From positions 1 to 64,000 of the forward strand of contig CAVYYW010000010.1 in assembly GCA_963772845.1 (NCBI GenBank): DNA of 64,000 nt. Direction: 5' to 3'. The notes beneath the pieces were generated by a model. That model was not told the origin of the DNA and did not search any database. It saw only the letters and a program-made list of their open reading frames with translations. A program made the position numbers and the translations under genes. Shown in pieces: positions 10,101 through 17,713 of this stretch (its first letter is position 1; the number at the start of each line of letters is the position of its first letter). This stretch comes from CAVYYW01 sp963772845 (lineage in GTDB: Bacteria; Bacillota; Bacilli; Bacillales; Sporolactobacillaceae).

Positions 10101-10477
10101 CAGCAACGAGCAAAGGAACGTTCTCGGTTAAAATTGCGCATAAGCAAAGAGCTGGAACAACCCTATTGGCTTACGCTAAGGATAGAGCTGGCAACCAAAG
10201 CTCTGGCAAAGCATTCAAAGTTGCAGACAAAACCGCACCTGGAATCCCGAGCGCGAATAAAGTGACGTACAAATCAACATCCGTTTCTGGAAAAGCAGAA
10301 AAAGGTGCAACGGTTTATTTATATAGAAGCAGCACATACCTGGGGAGAGCGACAGTCAGTTCAAAAGGGTACTACAGCGTAAAAATGCACAAACAGAAAA
10401 AAGGGACGTATTTAAGGCTTTATGCTAAGGACAGGGCGGGGAATAAAAGCAAGTATCGCTATGTGAAGGTGTACTAA
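7151..10477 (+). CDS. Secreted M30 (hyicolysin)-like zinc metallopeptidase with Ig-like repeats, copy 2
   Basis: This paralogue has the same length (1108 residues), TTG start, signal peptide, HEFQH/DEG zinc site, calcium-like loop and six 83-residue Ig-like repeats as the gene at 3273. Roughly 97 percent of residues agree by eye. Most changes cluster around residues 190-280 (for example SGTPAPTDSNNYV against SGSTAPTGSNAYA) and in a few repeat positions, and the catalytic residues are unchanged. In this copy repeats 2-4 are more uniform than in copy 1, consistent with gene conversion among repeats. Both copies are intact, so two active secreted enzymes are expected. The downstream hairpin at 10486-10511 probably ends transcription. 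Confidence 0.85.
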   Translation: MPLLRKGIYSFSILLLMLLSIPIGAFAEDGGTPSGSLANLQTSLQPNKSPLKDKVGGQDFQNPNDYPLVNAGQFIRTLTDSVGSHHDLTYNSTTSYSTAQMNVQIGYKSYSSYKDSYLDIEFFTNKSGTMSYLGSSSFNVGGFSSGSLSTHVDKSLYTKDPFIYMRIGVLASPYDTYYSDVVYFKVANPFYSGTPAPTDSNNYVLVSNESTDGLQNESSGSFEINNDQYAFNKKIDQDAYKLDYVKPFDEKKYEKKVVNKNARSFRLLEKVGDSKLFWVSNLEMNQDYQLNATLLYSGTHSNVWVNNSQITAAQAAQLGKEFDEKIHQSDVDNFGNESDVDGNGKVNILCYDIQDGFTGSGGYVAGYFSPQDLYNVSYSNQSEIFYIDTYPLMGMGGTKDVSAAYSTLAHEFQHMINYNQKVFVQGHDSMDTWMDEGLAMAAEQIYEGSALQDRIDYYNYDSDIVNGHSLLDWDYYGDTLANYSLSYLFMQYLKDQSGQGGHVFKELINDPHSDYQAVEDIVRKYVSSNLTFGKFMTDFRAALLLKQDSGLYGFKGDQAFDSLKERLYNGGALSLKGGGAVVKAISSPDSYTIPVDKGADVTYTILKKADQTPPSKPTVNAVGDHDTVVTGKTEAKAKVTVKRGTTVIGTGTADSSGAFKVSIATQKAGTVLSVYAADAAGNISSGTTITVSDKTAPGQPKVNAVSDAATSVSGTAEASASVTVKRGTTVIGSGKADSKGAFKVSIAKQKAGTVLSVYAEDAAHNKSATVTVKVVDRTAPGLPKVNAVSDAATSVSGTTEAYAKVTVKRGSTVIGTHSADSKGAFKVSIAKQKAGTVLSVYAEDAAHNKSATVTVKVVDRTAPGLPKVNAVSDAATSVSGTTETYAKVTVKRGSTVIGTHSADSKGAFKVSIAKQKAGTVLSVYAEDAAHNKSATVTVKVVDRTAPARPVVSTFGDNQTTISGKAEPSSTVTIKYGRTVLGHSTATSKGTFSVKIAHKQRAGTTLLAYAKDRAGNQSSGKAFKVADKTAPGIPSANKVTYKSTSVSGKAEKGATVYLYRSSTYLGRATVSSKGYYSVKMHKQKKGTYLRLYAKDRAGNKSKYRYVKVY

Positions 10478-10485
10478 TAGAAAGA

Positions 10486-10511
10486 GCCTCCTCCGGATGA
10501 CCGGGGGAGGC
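10486..10511 (+). terminator. GC-rich hairpin after peptidase 2
   Basis: GCCTCCTCCGG and CCGGGGGAGGC pair over 11 bases with one G-T wobble around ATGA. There is no following T-run, so termination may be inefficient. The left arm alone survives after copy 1 (6608-6618), where the duplication breakpoint removed the right arm. Confidence 0.6.
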
Positions 10512-10545
10512 CGCTGAATAAGTCCTCTTGCGTCGTTGTGGTTGC

Positions 10546-10680
10546 TGATTTTCGCTCTAGGCTGCTCGCTTTCCACGGGCACGGCCTCAGCTAACTTTGG
10601 TATGTTTCTTTTGCACCAAAGTGGATCTTCGGACGCGTGCTGGTCCCGTTGGAGTCTCGCGCCCTCCGCTTCAATCGACG
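10546..10680 (-). repeat. Dispersed GTTGATT element, copy 3 (reverse)
   Basis: It is an inverted ~135-bp copy ending CGCTTCAATCGAC. It lacks the ~65-base insertion present in copies 1 and 2. It retains the conserved blocks GCTCGCTTTCCACGGGCACG, GGATCTTCGGACGCGTGCTG and GGAGTCTCGCGCCCTCCGC. The rest of 10700-10870 holds nothing I recognise. Confidence 0.8.
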
Positions 10681-10874
10681 TATTTTTTCTCCATCTAGAA
10701 GTCAATTTTGGCTGAAATATTAAGAGGTCGTCAGCTGATCACTTGGTGTCTTAAACTTTCCAGTAGCACATCCGCGTGAGCCGGAAGAATCTCTAAATGA
10801 ACTTTTTCAGTAGCCAATGTCAGATGACCGGGGAGGTTTCGTGGTTTTCAGAGACGTTTCTGCAAGTGAAAGAT

Positions 10875-11066
10875 TTATTTCAATAGTTCAGAAATGATAT
10901 CAGAACTGCCGGGCATCAATAGGAGGATTGACATAACAATAAAGAGAACTCCAACAACAAACAAGAAAATAACAATTTTCACTGAGCGAGAGACGTCTTT
11001 TTTAAGTGCGCCTGCTATAAGAAGTACAATCCCTATAAAGAATAATAATAAATAATAAAAACCCAT
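10875..11066 (-). CDS. Small two-helix membrane protein
   Basis: The 63-residue protein has two hydrophobic helices (about residues 3-20 and 30-52) separated by a short charged loop (KKDVSRSVK). I chose the ATG at 11066 because AGAGGTGGTGAT precedes it at good spacing; the more upstream start overlaps the neighbouring gene. It follows the broken HExxH peptidase on the same strand, so the two may have been cotranscribed. I recognise no family. Confidence 0.5.
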   Translation of the reverse strand: MGFYYLLLFFIGIVLLIAGALKKDVSRSVKIVIFLFVVGVLFIVMSILLLMPGSSDIISELLK

Positions 11067-11089
11067 TAATATCACCACCTCTTGTTCAC

Positions 11090-11876
11090 TTAACAAGCAA
11101 GCCAGAGTTCTTTTGCTTTTTGTTGAGATAATTGAAATGTATTGATAAAAAAGGCTTGAAGGCTATCGGTCTGGTTATTATCCACCCATTCTCTATAATG
11201 ATCGATCAACGTTTGCAAATCACCATTACAATATTCTTCAATCAATTGATTAATTGTGATCGTGCTTCTCCAGTAATCATAGAACGCTGCTGAGTAATTA
11301 AAGCTGTTTTCATCTCGGCAGCCTGACTGTCCGAATTGATCCAGTGAGTATTCTCCATACTCATCTTTGTAAGCTTGAATCAAGATGCGCTCAACATCCA
11401 TGATTTTATTGAATTTATTTTCGGAAAGAATCAGTTTCCGTGGAATATAAAAGCACATCCCTTCTTCAAACCACATATTTTCTTCCTCATAATTGTCGAA
11501 TTCAGAATGGAAAAAATCTGAATGATGAGTGAGCTCATGAGCTGCAATAACAGCAACATCCTCAATATCAAGTTCATTATAATACGTGTCAGCAGCATCA
11601 AGACCTTTTGTGGTTGATAAAAAAATGTCTTTCCATGTTTCTATTAAGGGTGTTATATGAATCAAATCTCTCGACGTATAGGCAGGCAGAGGAATGGTAG
11701 AATAAAGTTTTGTCGCCGATTCCAAATCATGAAAGATGACTCCTCTTGGAGAGCTGAAAAGAGGTCATCTCTCTTAATGCGTTTGAAAATTGCTCAAGCT
11801 TTATCAATAAAAGTTGTCCGCTTGTTTCAATTTTTCTCGTTTTTGAAGTATCCGTCACCGACACAGCATAATCCAT
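11090..11876 (-). pseudogene. HExxH metallopeptidase-like gene, frameshifted near the 5' end
   Basis: The long 3' frame contains AAHELTHHSDFF and, further on, NMWFEEGMCFYIPR, the zinc-site logic of gluzincins (HExxH plus a downstream Glu). A near-perfect AGAGGAGGAT site and ATG at 11876 open a different frame (MDYAVSVTDT... to SNALREMTSF). That frame stops at 11727-11729, whereas the peptidase frame is open from about 11765. Joining them by one base near 11764-11768 gives a continuous protein of ~260 residues with no signal peptide. The peptidase frame otherwise has only a weak TTG at 11725. It is either a real frameshift or an assembly indel. The substrate is unknown. Confidence 0.65.
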
Positions 11877-11953
11877 ATGTATCCTCCTCTGGATTTAATG
11901 AGAATTTTCGAAATGTTTATGCTTAGTTTAACATAAAATTCCATAAAAATTAA

Positions 11954-12094
11954 ATGAGACTAGCGATTAAAACGGCAGTGTGGGAGGCAAGTAAAGTGAA
12001 GTGGTTTGCAAGTGAATCAAAGCTCAGTGATCGCTTGACAGTTAAGATGCCAAAAACAAGCGCCGTTTCTCAGGTTGTCGCAAAATGGGTATAA
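11954..12094 (+). other. Short open frame, possible gene remnant
   Basis: An ATG-initiated frame of 46 codons (MRLAIKTAVW...VAKWV) fills most of the gap before a hairpin. It has no ribosome binding site and matches nothing I recognise. The frame ends just before the hairpin at 12099, as a real gene's end would, so it may be the tail of a lost gene. Confidence 0.2.
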
Positions 12095-12098
12095 GGAA

Positions 12099-12122
12099 AG
12101 CGCCCGGCATATACCGGGCGCT
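12099..12122. terminator. Terminator hairpin downstream of metQ
   Basis: AGCGCCCGG and CCGGGCGCT form a perfect 9-bp stem with a 6-base loop. On the minus strand it lies 58 bases past the metQ stop and is followed by a moderately T-rich stretch. It probably ends the met operon. Confidence 0.7.
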
Positions 12123-12179
12123 GGTTTACTAGATTCGACAAAATTCGAGCGGGTTCGGGGAGTGACAGGCACGTGCCCT

Positions 12180-13028
12180 CTAGTACTTCAGCTTACTGAC
12201 AGGTTTTGAAACCGGGACCGCAGCTCCGTTGTATTGCTTTTTGATGAAGTCAGTGACTTGCTTGGTGTGATAGATTTTCACGATTTTTTGCAGTGTTTTG
12301 TCATTCTTGTTTTTTGTTTGCGCTGCAATGATGTTCACGTAAGCATTGTTGCTCGCGTTTTCACGGAAGATAGGATCCTTCGTCGGATTCAGGTGTGCGT
12401 TGATCGCCATATCACAGTTAATGATGGATGCCGTGGCGTCATCAAGACCGCGAGCCGTTTGGCCAGCTTCAACCGGTGTGATTTTCAGGTGTTTCGGGTT
12501 GGATTTAATGTAATTCATGCCTTGAGTACCGTCAAAGCCTGATTTCATTTTGATCAAGCCGCCTTTTTGAAGAAGGGCAAGGGCGCGGCCAAGGTTCGTT
12601 GCATCATTCGGAACGATGATCTGGTCGCCGTCTTTAATCCCTTTCAGGCTTTTCACTTTTTTAGAGTAGATGCCCATTGGCCAGATCGCTGTGGTGCCGA
12701 TTGCTGAAAGATCAAGGTGATGCTGCTTTTTAAACGCGTCAAAGTAGATCACGGTTTGGAAGGCGTTAATATCAAGATCGCCATTGCTCAGCGCAAGGTT
12801 AGGCTGGACATAGTCGTTGAACTTCACAATTTTAATGTTGATGTTCTGTTTTTTAGCTAATTTCTTGACCAAGTTCCAAGTGGGTAATTCAGCTGGCGAG
12901 ATGCCCACTTTGATCGTTTTTGATGACGAGCTGTTGGCACTGGCATTCTTGCTATTGCTGCTGGAACCGCAGGCAGTGGTTGCGATTAGGATAAATAGGC
13001 TGACGACTAGAATTAACACTTTTTTCAT
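12180..13028 (-). CDS. metQ: Methionine ABC transporter substrate-binding lipoprotein MetQ
   Basis: The 282-residue protein belongs to the NLPA/MetQ lipoprotein family. It has a signal sequence ending in TTAC at the lipid-attachment Cys20, a Ser/Asn-rich tether, then KVGISPAELPTW and the conserved NDYVQPNLALSNGDLDINAFQ segment. It captures methionine outside the membrane and delivers it to MetI-MetN. The ribosome site GGAGGT lies 9 bases from the ATG. It is the third gene of metN-metI-metQ, about 94 bases after metI, and is controlled by the upstream S-box riboswitch. The D- or L-methionine preference cannot be read from sequence. Confidence 0.95.
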   Translation of the reverse strand: MKKVLILVVSLFILIATTACGSSSNSKNASANSSSSKTIKVGISPAELPTWNLVKKLAKKQNINIKIVKFNDYVQPNLALSNGDLDINAFQTVIYFDAFKKQHHLDLSAIGTTAIWPMGIYSKKVKSLKGIKDGDQIIVPNDATNLGRALALLQKGGLIKMKSGFDGTQGMNYIKSNPKHLKITPVEAGQTARGLDDATASIINCDMAINAHLNPTKDPIFRENASNNAYVNIIAAQTKNKNDKTLQKIVKIYHTKQVTDFIKKQYNGAAVPVSKPVSKLKY

Positions 13029-13122
13029 AACTGGTTGACCTCCAATGGTTTAGGTAATGTTTTTTTATAAAATTTGTACTGACTATAGCGATCGGCGCCT
13101 GTCGGTTGCGCCTTTTCTTAAC

Positions 13123-13785
13123 TTAATTTCTTCTGATTTTCCTTGATAAGTAGTTTCCGAGAGACTGAATGCCTTGCACAAAAACGACAAGCAGCGCGAC
13201 TGTAATCAGCATGACCTGAGTCTGGAATTGTTGATAGCCGTAAACGATGGCCAGGTTACCGAGACCGCCGCCGCCGACTGCACCAGCCATAGCAGACGCT
13301 CCAATCAGCCCGATGGTGGCAATGGTAATCGCAAGGACGATTGAGCCGAGGGCTTCAGGCAATAGGAATCGCCAAATAATTTGCCAGGGAGTCGCCCCCA
13401 TGGCCTGCGCCAGTTCGATGACGCCATCGTCCACCTCGAGCAGAGAGTTTTCGATCAGCCGCCCGATATAGGGTGCTGTGAAAATGATCAGCGGGACGAT
13501 CACTGCGGTTGTCCCGATCGATGTGCCGATCAGCAGCCGTGTGAATGGAATGATGGCTACGATCAAGATAATGAACGGAATCGACCGGAAAATATTAATG
13601 ATAACGCTGAGTATGCTGAAGATGACTTTGTTTTGCAGGATGCCGTTCGGTCTGGTGACGACTAAAATCACCCCAAGCGGAACCCCGATAATGATTGATA
13701 TAAGGAGCCCCAGGCCGACCATGTAAAGCGTTTCTTTAATGGCGCCGGCGAGCTCCGGTCCGAAAAAACTCCAATCAAATGGCAT
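13123..13785 (-). CDS. metI: Methionine ABC transporter permease MetI
   Basis: The 220-residue protein has five to six membrane helices and the permease EAA loop (ELAQAMGATPWQIIWRFLLPEAL) that docks on the ATPase. It is a member of the MetI/MetP group of short permeases that act as homodimers. GGAGGTGG sits 8 bases before the ATG and lies inside the 3' end of metN. Because metN has lost its normal stop, the two frames overlap by 118 bases. It forms the importer with MetN and MetQ. Confidence 0.95.
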   Translation of the reverse strand: MPFDWSFFGPELAGAIKETLYMVGLGLLISIIIGVPLGVILVVTRPNGILQNKVIFSILSVIINIFRSIPFIILIVAIIPFTRLLIGTSIGTTAVIVPLIIFTAPYIGRLIENSLLEVDDGVIELAQAMGATPWQIIWRFLLPEALGSIVLAITIATIGLIGASAMAGAVGGGGLGNLAIVYGYQQFQTQVMLITVALLVVFVQGIQSLGNYLSRKIRRN

Positions 13786-14807
13786 CGTTGATCCACCTCC
13801 GTTATGCTGACGTTTTGCTGTTCAATATAATTGATCGCCTGCTGTACATCCTCTTGATCGCCTCTGAATTCAACAATCAGGTTGCCGAAAGGAATGCCTT
13901 GCAGCTCGGTAATCATGCCGTAAATGACGTTCACATCGACTGGGAATTTTTTTGCCGTGTCGGAAAGCAGGGGATCATTGGTCGACGTACCTTTGAAAAG
14001 GACCCTGTAAATAAATGATTGATCCTTGTTTTGCTTCACCGTCTCCAGAATACCGGGCGGGATCTGGTCATTCAGGATCGTCCGGACGAAATTTTTTGTA
14101 ATACTCTGCTTCGGTTCTGTGAAAACATCCAGAACTGAGCCCTGCTCCACAATCACGCCGCCATCGATCACCGCGACTTTATCACAGATATCACGGATGA
14201 CGTTCATCTCATGTGTGATCATGAGAATCGTAATGCCAAGCTCATTGCGGACCCGCCTCAGCAGCTTGAGAATGGATTGGGTCGTATCCGGGTCGAGTGC
14301 GGACGTTGCTTCGTCACATAGTAGAATGTGAGGGTCGGTCGCGAGCGCTCTTGCAATGCCGACGCGCTGCTTTTGACCGCCGGACAGCTGTTCCGGATGC
14401 TGATTGGCTTTATCGGCGAGGCCGACGAACTCGAGCAGCTCAGTGACTTTCTTTTTGATTTTTTGTTTCGGTGTGCCTGCGATCACAAGCGGCATGGCCA
14501 CATTTCCGAACACGGTCTTTGCATTGAGCAGGTTAAACTGCTGAAAGATCATTCCGATTTTTTTCCGTTCCTGCCTCAGCTTGCTTGGCGTGATGTCCTG
14601 CAGGTTCAAGCCATCGATCAGGACCTTTCCGGAAGTCGGACGTTCCAGCAAATTCACACAGCGGATCAGCGTGCTTTTACCGGCGCCGCTGAATCCAATA
14701 ACTCCGTAAATTTCTCCTTTTTCGACCTCAAGATTTATACCTTTTAACGCTTCCACACGCTTTTTATCTGTGCCGTAAACCTTATGGATATTCTCTAGCT
14801 TAAGCAT
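13668..14807 (-). CDS. metN: Methionine ABC transporter ATP-binding protein MetN with run-on C terminus
   Basis: Walker A GFSGAGKS is at 38-45, the signature LSGGQKQRVGIARA near 140 and Walker B LLCDEATSALD follows. The C-terminal NIL/ACT-like regulatory domain (about 265-341), which senses methionine in this family, is present. Family members usually end at about 340-345 residues. Here the frame continues for some 38 extra residues (CHLIGVFSDR...) that overlap metI out of frame and resemble nothing. The natural stop therefore seems lost. A single-base deletion near 13785 would bring a TGA into frame within eight codons. It starts at ATG after GAGGGGGTT, directly downstream of the S-box terminator. 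Confidence 0.9.
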   Translation of the reverse strand: MLKLENIHKVYGTDKKRVEALKGINLEVEKGEIYGVIGFSGAGKSTLIRCVNLLERPTSGKVLIDGLNLQDITPSKLRQERKKIGMIFQQFNLLNAKTVFGNVAMPLVIAGTPKQKIKKKVTELLEFVGLADKANQHPEQLSGGQKQRVGIARALATDPHILLCDEATSALDPDTTQSILKLLRRVRNELGITILMITHEMNVIRDICDKVAVIDGGVIVEQGSVLDVFTEPKQSITKNFVRTILNDQIPPGILETVKQNKDQSFIYRVLFKGTSTNDPLLSDTAKKFPVDVNVIYGMITELQGIPFGNLIVEFRGDQEDVQQAINYIEQQNVSITEVDQRCHLIGVFSDRSSPAPLKKRFTWSAWGSLYQSLSGFRLG

Positions 14808-14844
14808 GGGAACCCCCTCATCTGTCTCTTTTTCTGGAAAAATA

Positions 14845-14878
14845 AAAAAACCTCTTTCATTCAGAAAGAGGTTAGTGT
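14845..14878 (-). terminator. S-box regulated transcription terminator
   Basis: On the minus strand ACCTCTTTC and GAAAGAGGT pair around a short loop and are followed by seven T. It lies between the SAM aptamer and metN, the expected place for the expression platform. The upstream stretch containing AACCTTATCTTTCAGAATG on the plus strand offers an alternative antiterminator pairing. Confidence 0.85.
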
Positions 14879-14887
14879 ATAAGTTTT

Positions 14888-14992
14888 AACCTTATCTTTC
14901 AGAATGAGTTCATTCTGCAGGAAGTAGCACCTTTTCCGTAGAAAGGTTGCTGGACGTCATCGGGCCTGTTCCCTCAGTCACTCTGGATAAGT
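14888..14992 (-). ncRNA. SAM-I (S-box) riboswitch
   Basis: Read on the minus strand, the sequence starts CTTATCCAGAGTGACTGAGG. It continues with GGCCCGATGACGTC, CAGCAACC and GGTGCTACTTCC and closes with GATAAGG. These are the invariant S-box blocks, including the k-turn and SAM-binding internal loops. P1 pairs 14986-14991 with 14891-14896. High SAM should stabilise the aptamer and allow the downstream terminator to form, switching off metN-metI-metQ. Confidence 0.95.
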
Positions 14993-15024
14993 TATATTTA
15001 ATTGAATTTTTGTTTGCGAGACTA

Positions 15025-15053
15025 ATAATATAATGCGAGAGAAGCCATGTCAA
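15025..15053 (-). promoter_or_regulatory. Sigma-A promoter of the met operon
   Basis: On the minus strand TTGACA (15048-15053) and TATTAT (15025-15030) are separated by exactly 17 bases. It lies 33 bases upstream of the riboswitch start, so transcription begins just ahead of the aptamer. Confidence 0.85.
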
Positions 15054-15227
15054 CGGTTAAGTTTATGCACAATTCAGAGAATGCGCTTTCATTGTTTTTA
15101 TATCAAGGGAAAAATTATTTTATTGTCTGAGAAGGGGATTAGAGAGGAGAGCGATTTTATTAAAAAGAATAAGGAAATGAAGCATGGCTTCATTTTACTG
15201 ACTATCGACTATTAAACAATTTTAAAG

Positions 15228-15400
15228 TTTGGCGGGTAAAACACCGAAAACGGCGGGTAAAACAACGAAATCGGCGGGTAAAATATCGATAATCGGCGCA
15301 TAAACGCCATATAGAGCGCTTCGAGGCATCATCGAACTGCTTTTGGGAACGGTTCCACCGCCATTCGAAATGTCTTTCAACACGAATCTGAGGCTGATTT
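15228..15400 (+). repeat. Partial 21-bp-unit element (divergent copy)
   Basis: Three units of 21-22 bases begin GGCGGGTAAAA and a fourth begins GGCGCATAAACG. Further on is a GGGAACGGTTCCACCGCCATTCG segment related to the central palindrome of the large elements at 35280, 44017 and 47122. It is a diverged or partial member of that family. The region to 15560 shows no gene. Confidence 0.6.
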
Positions 15401-15564
15401 CAATTTTTCTTCAGAAAATCAGCGTGAAATCATGAAAAGTAGGTCCAAATATTAGAAAACTTGGCTTTTCGCCAGACTTTTAATGACGAGAGCCTTCGTT
15501 GCGCTTATACTTTGTTCCGCTTTCTCGACTTTAGCGAAGTTAAAAATTTTTAAAGTATAAAGAA

Positions 15565-15586
15565 GGATAGCCACAATCGGCTATCC
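15565..15586. terminator. Terminator downstream of the acetamidase
   Basis: GGATAGCC and GGCTATCC form a perfect 8-bp stem with a 6-base loop just after the acetamidase stop on the minus strand. It is followed by a T-rich stretch. Confidence 0.7.
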
Positions 15587-15592
15587 CTCATC

Positions 15593-16498
15593 TTATTTTT
15601 TAAATAGATCAATAGAATAAGCTTCAATTAGTGACTGCGGGACCATGAACCGGGCGGTCAGCTGCGGATCGACGATTTGCGAGATCTGAGTCTGGCCGAT
15701 CGCGCTCATCAGCATCGTGAGGTCAGCCAAGCTGAGGTCAGTATGAGGAAGCAGCAGATCAATCATTTCTTCGACGGCTGTTTTGGCAGCTTCATCAAGC
15801 GTGTCTGCAGAAACGATGATGCCGAGGCCGTCCTGATTTGCAATCATCGGATGCTTGAGCTTCTTGCCTTTTATCACGTCGAACGTAACCGTGGCCTGGC
15901 CGTCGATCTCAATGCCGGACACCCCGATCTCCCCATCACCCATGGCGGCGTGCATGTCGCCGAGACCAAATAAGGCTCCAGGATGAAAGACTGGGAGGTA
16001 GAGGGTGGCGCCTTCTGTGATAAGCTTCGTGTCCATATTTCCGCCATGAGAACCGGGAGTGCCGCATGAAACGGGATCATTTTCCGGTGCAACGCCAATC
16101 ACACCGATCATTTTATTTAATGGGATATGTACGCGCTCATTAAATATCGCGCGATCGTTTTTGATCGGAATCATTTTCACAGCAAACGCGTCCAGCCGAT
16201 GCCCCATAATGCCAAGATCCGGCCCGGTTGTCATGACGCCTTCACTGGTAATCTCAATTTTATCAATATGGACGGCAAGCACGTCACCTGGCTCCGCCGT
16301 TTCTACAAAAATCGGTCCAGTCGCTGGGTTAATACGATCCCAATCGATACTGTTAATCTTAGTATCACTCGATGTGATCTGGTTTTCAAAGCAATCATAG
16401 GTTTCAATTGTAACGGTTTCACCGGGCTGAACATGCTGTACCGGCTTATTGTCCTTGCTGAATGCATAAATGGGTTCGCCAAGCTTGACGGTCGTCAT
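15593..16498 (-). CDS. Acetamidase/formamidase family protein
   Basis: The 301-residue protein belongs to the FmdA/AmdA family, which hydrolyses short amides to the acid and ammonia. Family hallmarks visible are VKIEPGD-like VETAEPGDVLAVHI, the HxGxxxxP region GTPGSHGGNMDTK, and LFGLGDMHAAMGDGEIGVSGIE, where DxHAxxGDGE is the signature. I chose the ATG at 16498 because TGGAGGTA lies just upstream; an in-frame GTG at 16513 overlaps that site. It is monocistronic with its own terminator. The natural substrate is not shown, although nitrogen scavenging is the family role. Confidence 0.9.
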   Translation of the reverse strand: MTTVKLGEPIYAFSKDNKPVQHVQPGETVTIETYDCFENQITSSDTKINSIDWDRINPATGPIFVETAEPGDVLAVHIDKIEITSEGVMTTGPDLGIMGHRLDAFAVKMIPIKNDRAIFNERVHIPLNKMIGVIGVAPENDPVSCGTPGSHGGNMDTKLITEGATLYLPVFHPGALFGLGDMHAAMGDGEIGVSGIEIDGQATVTFDVIKGKKLKHPMIANQDGLGIIVSADTLDEAAKTAVEEMIDLLLPHTDLSLADLTMLMSAIGQTQISQIVDPQLTARFMVPQSLIEAYSIDLFKK

Positions 16499-16681
16499 AG
16501 AGAATACCTCCACATTAAATTATTTAAATTTACTGCATTTTAACATTGATAACGATCAGAGGTGAAGAAATGAGATTTGGAATTTGAAAATTTATGTAAT
16601 ATAAATCTTAATTTTAAGATTATTTTCTGTGAAAATATGGTTTAATAAGGTTACATAGATGTTCGTATAGGGGTGGAAGCT

Positions 16682-17713
16682 TTGAAATCACTTTTGCTTG
16701 GCGGATACTACCAAAAACCGCTTATTCATGCGACGTGGGCGTGTTTCTGGCAGCATGTTTTTTGGATACTCTTATTTAGCTGGCTGGACATTCCGTTGCT
16801 TGCGATCGTTAACGTGGCCAGTTGTTGTCTTTATCTATCGTTTCTTTTACTCGTTAAACGGAGGCTCTACGGGCTGTATTGCATCCTGGTCATTTCTGAG
16901 ATTCTTGCCTACATAGGTTTTTCCACATACATCATGGGATGGGGCGCGGGCTTTCACTATTTTCTTTTTATCGTAATCTACGGAACTTTTTTTGTTCCGC
17001 GAATGAAACTTAGCGAGAAGATCCTGGTGATAACAGTAAATATTGCAGCTTATCTTGTACTCCATGAGTTCACGGTTACACCGCAGGTAACCATTGCTCC
17101 CGGCTATTTGACTTTTATCAGTTCTTTAAACATTGTCTCTATCTTTATAATTATTGCCGTATTGTGTGCTTTTTTTCGGCGGACGGTGGACGAATCATTG
17201 AGTGAACTTCACATGATTGCAAGCATTGACCCATTAACGGGACTTTTTAACCGAAGGACGATGTACGAAAAATTAGACAGTGACAAGCTGAAAGCAGACC
17301 GAAGCGGGGAATCGTTTGCCATCCTGATCGCAGATGTCGATAATTTCAAAGTGTTTAATGATCAGCACGGACATGACTGTGGAGACTTCGTGTTAAAACA
17401 ATGCGCAGATGCCATTCGTGAAGCTGTCGGGACAGCAAGGGGCTGTGTCGCGTTGGGGCGGTGAGGAATTTCTCATTCTGCTTCATTCAGCAGATACCGA
17501 TTCAGCCTCGCTTTTGGCAGAAAATCTGCGTGCAAAGATCCGCCACCAAAAATTTCTCAGTATCAGAATCTTGAATTCAATCTTTCGATCACCGTTGGCG
17601 CAGCCGTTTACCATCAGAACGAAAAAGTCTCACAAGTGATCAAAAGAGCAGACCAGGCACTTTTGTCCGGCAAGCGTGAAGGAAAAAATACCGTGATCAT
17701 GGCCGCGTTATAA
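16682..17713 (+). pseudogene. Membrane diguanylate cyclase with two compensating frameshifts
   Basis: The N-terminal ~175 residues form about six membrane helices, followed by a GGDEF domain: IDPLTGLFNRR, ILIADVDNFKVFND and then the active-site RWGGEEF. The first frame stops at 17464 just before RWGGEEF, which is read in a second frame until about 17555. The C-terminal part (NLSITVGAAVYHQ...VIKRADQALLSGKREGKN) returns to the first frame and ends at 17713. Thus two opposite one-base shifts, near 17430-17460 and in an A5 run near 17550, would restore a ~343-residue enzyme. No RxxD inhibitory site is seen. The start is TTG at 16682 after AGGGGTGG; GTG at 16673 is possible. It overlaps the convergent nitrilase gene by 6 bases. 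Confidence 0.8.

Larger units (their letters stand above)
6620..10497 (+). repeat. Tandem duplication, copy 2 (3878 bp)
   Basis: This is the second copy of 2743-6619, including element, terminator, leader and peptidase. The right end continues into the intact hairpin at 10486-10511. The shared TGA at 2743-2745, 6620-6622 and 10498-10500 is the only homology at the breakpoints, so the duplication arose by a short-homology or replication-slippage event. Confidence 0.95.

Noticed and set aside
15033..15215. 60-residue plus-strand protein near the met promoter
   Set aside because: It overlaps the met promoter antisense, has no ribosome site and resembles nothing.
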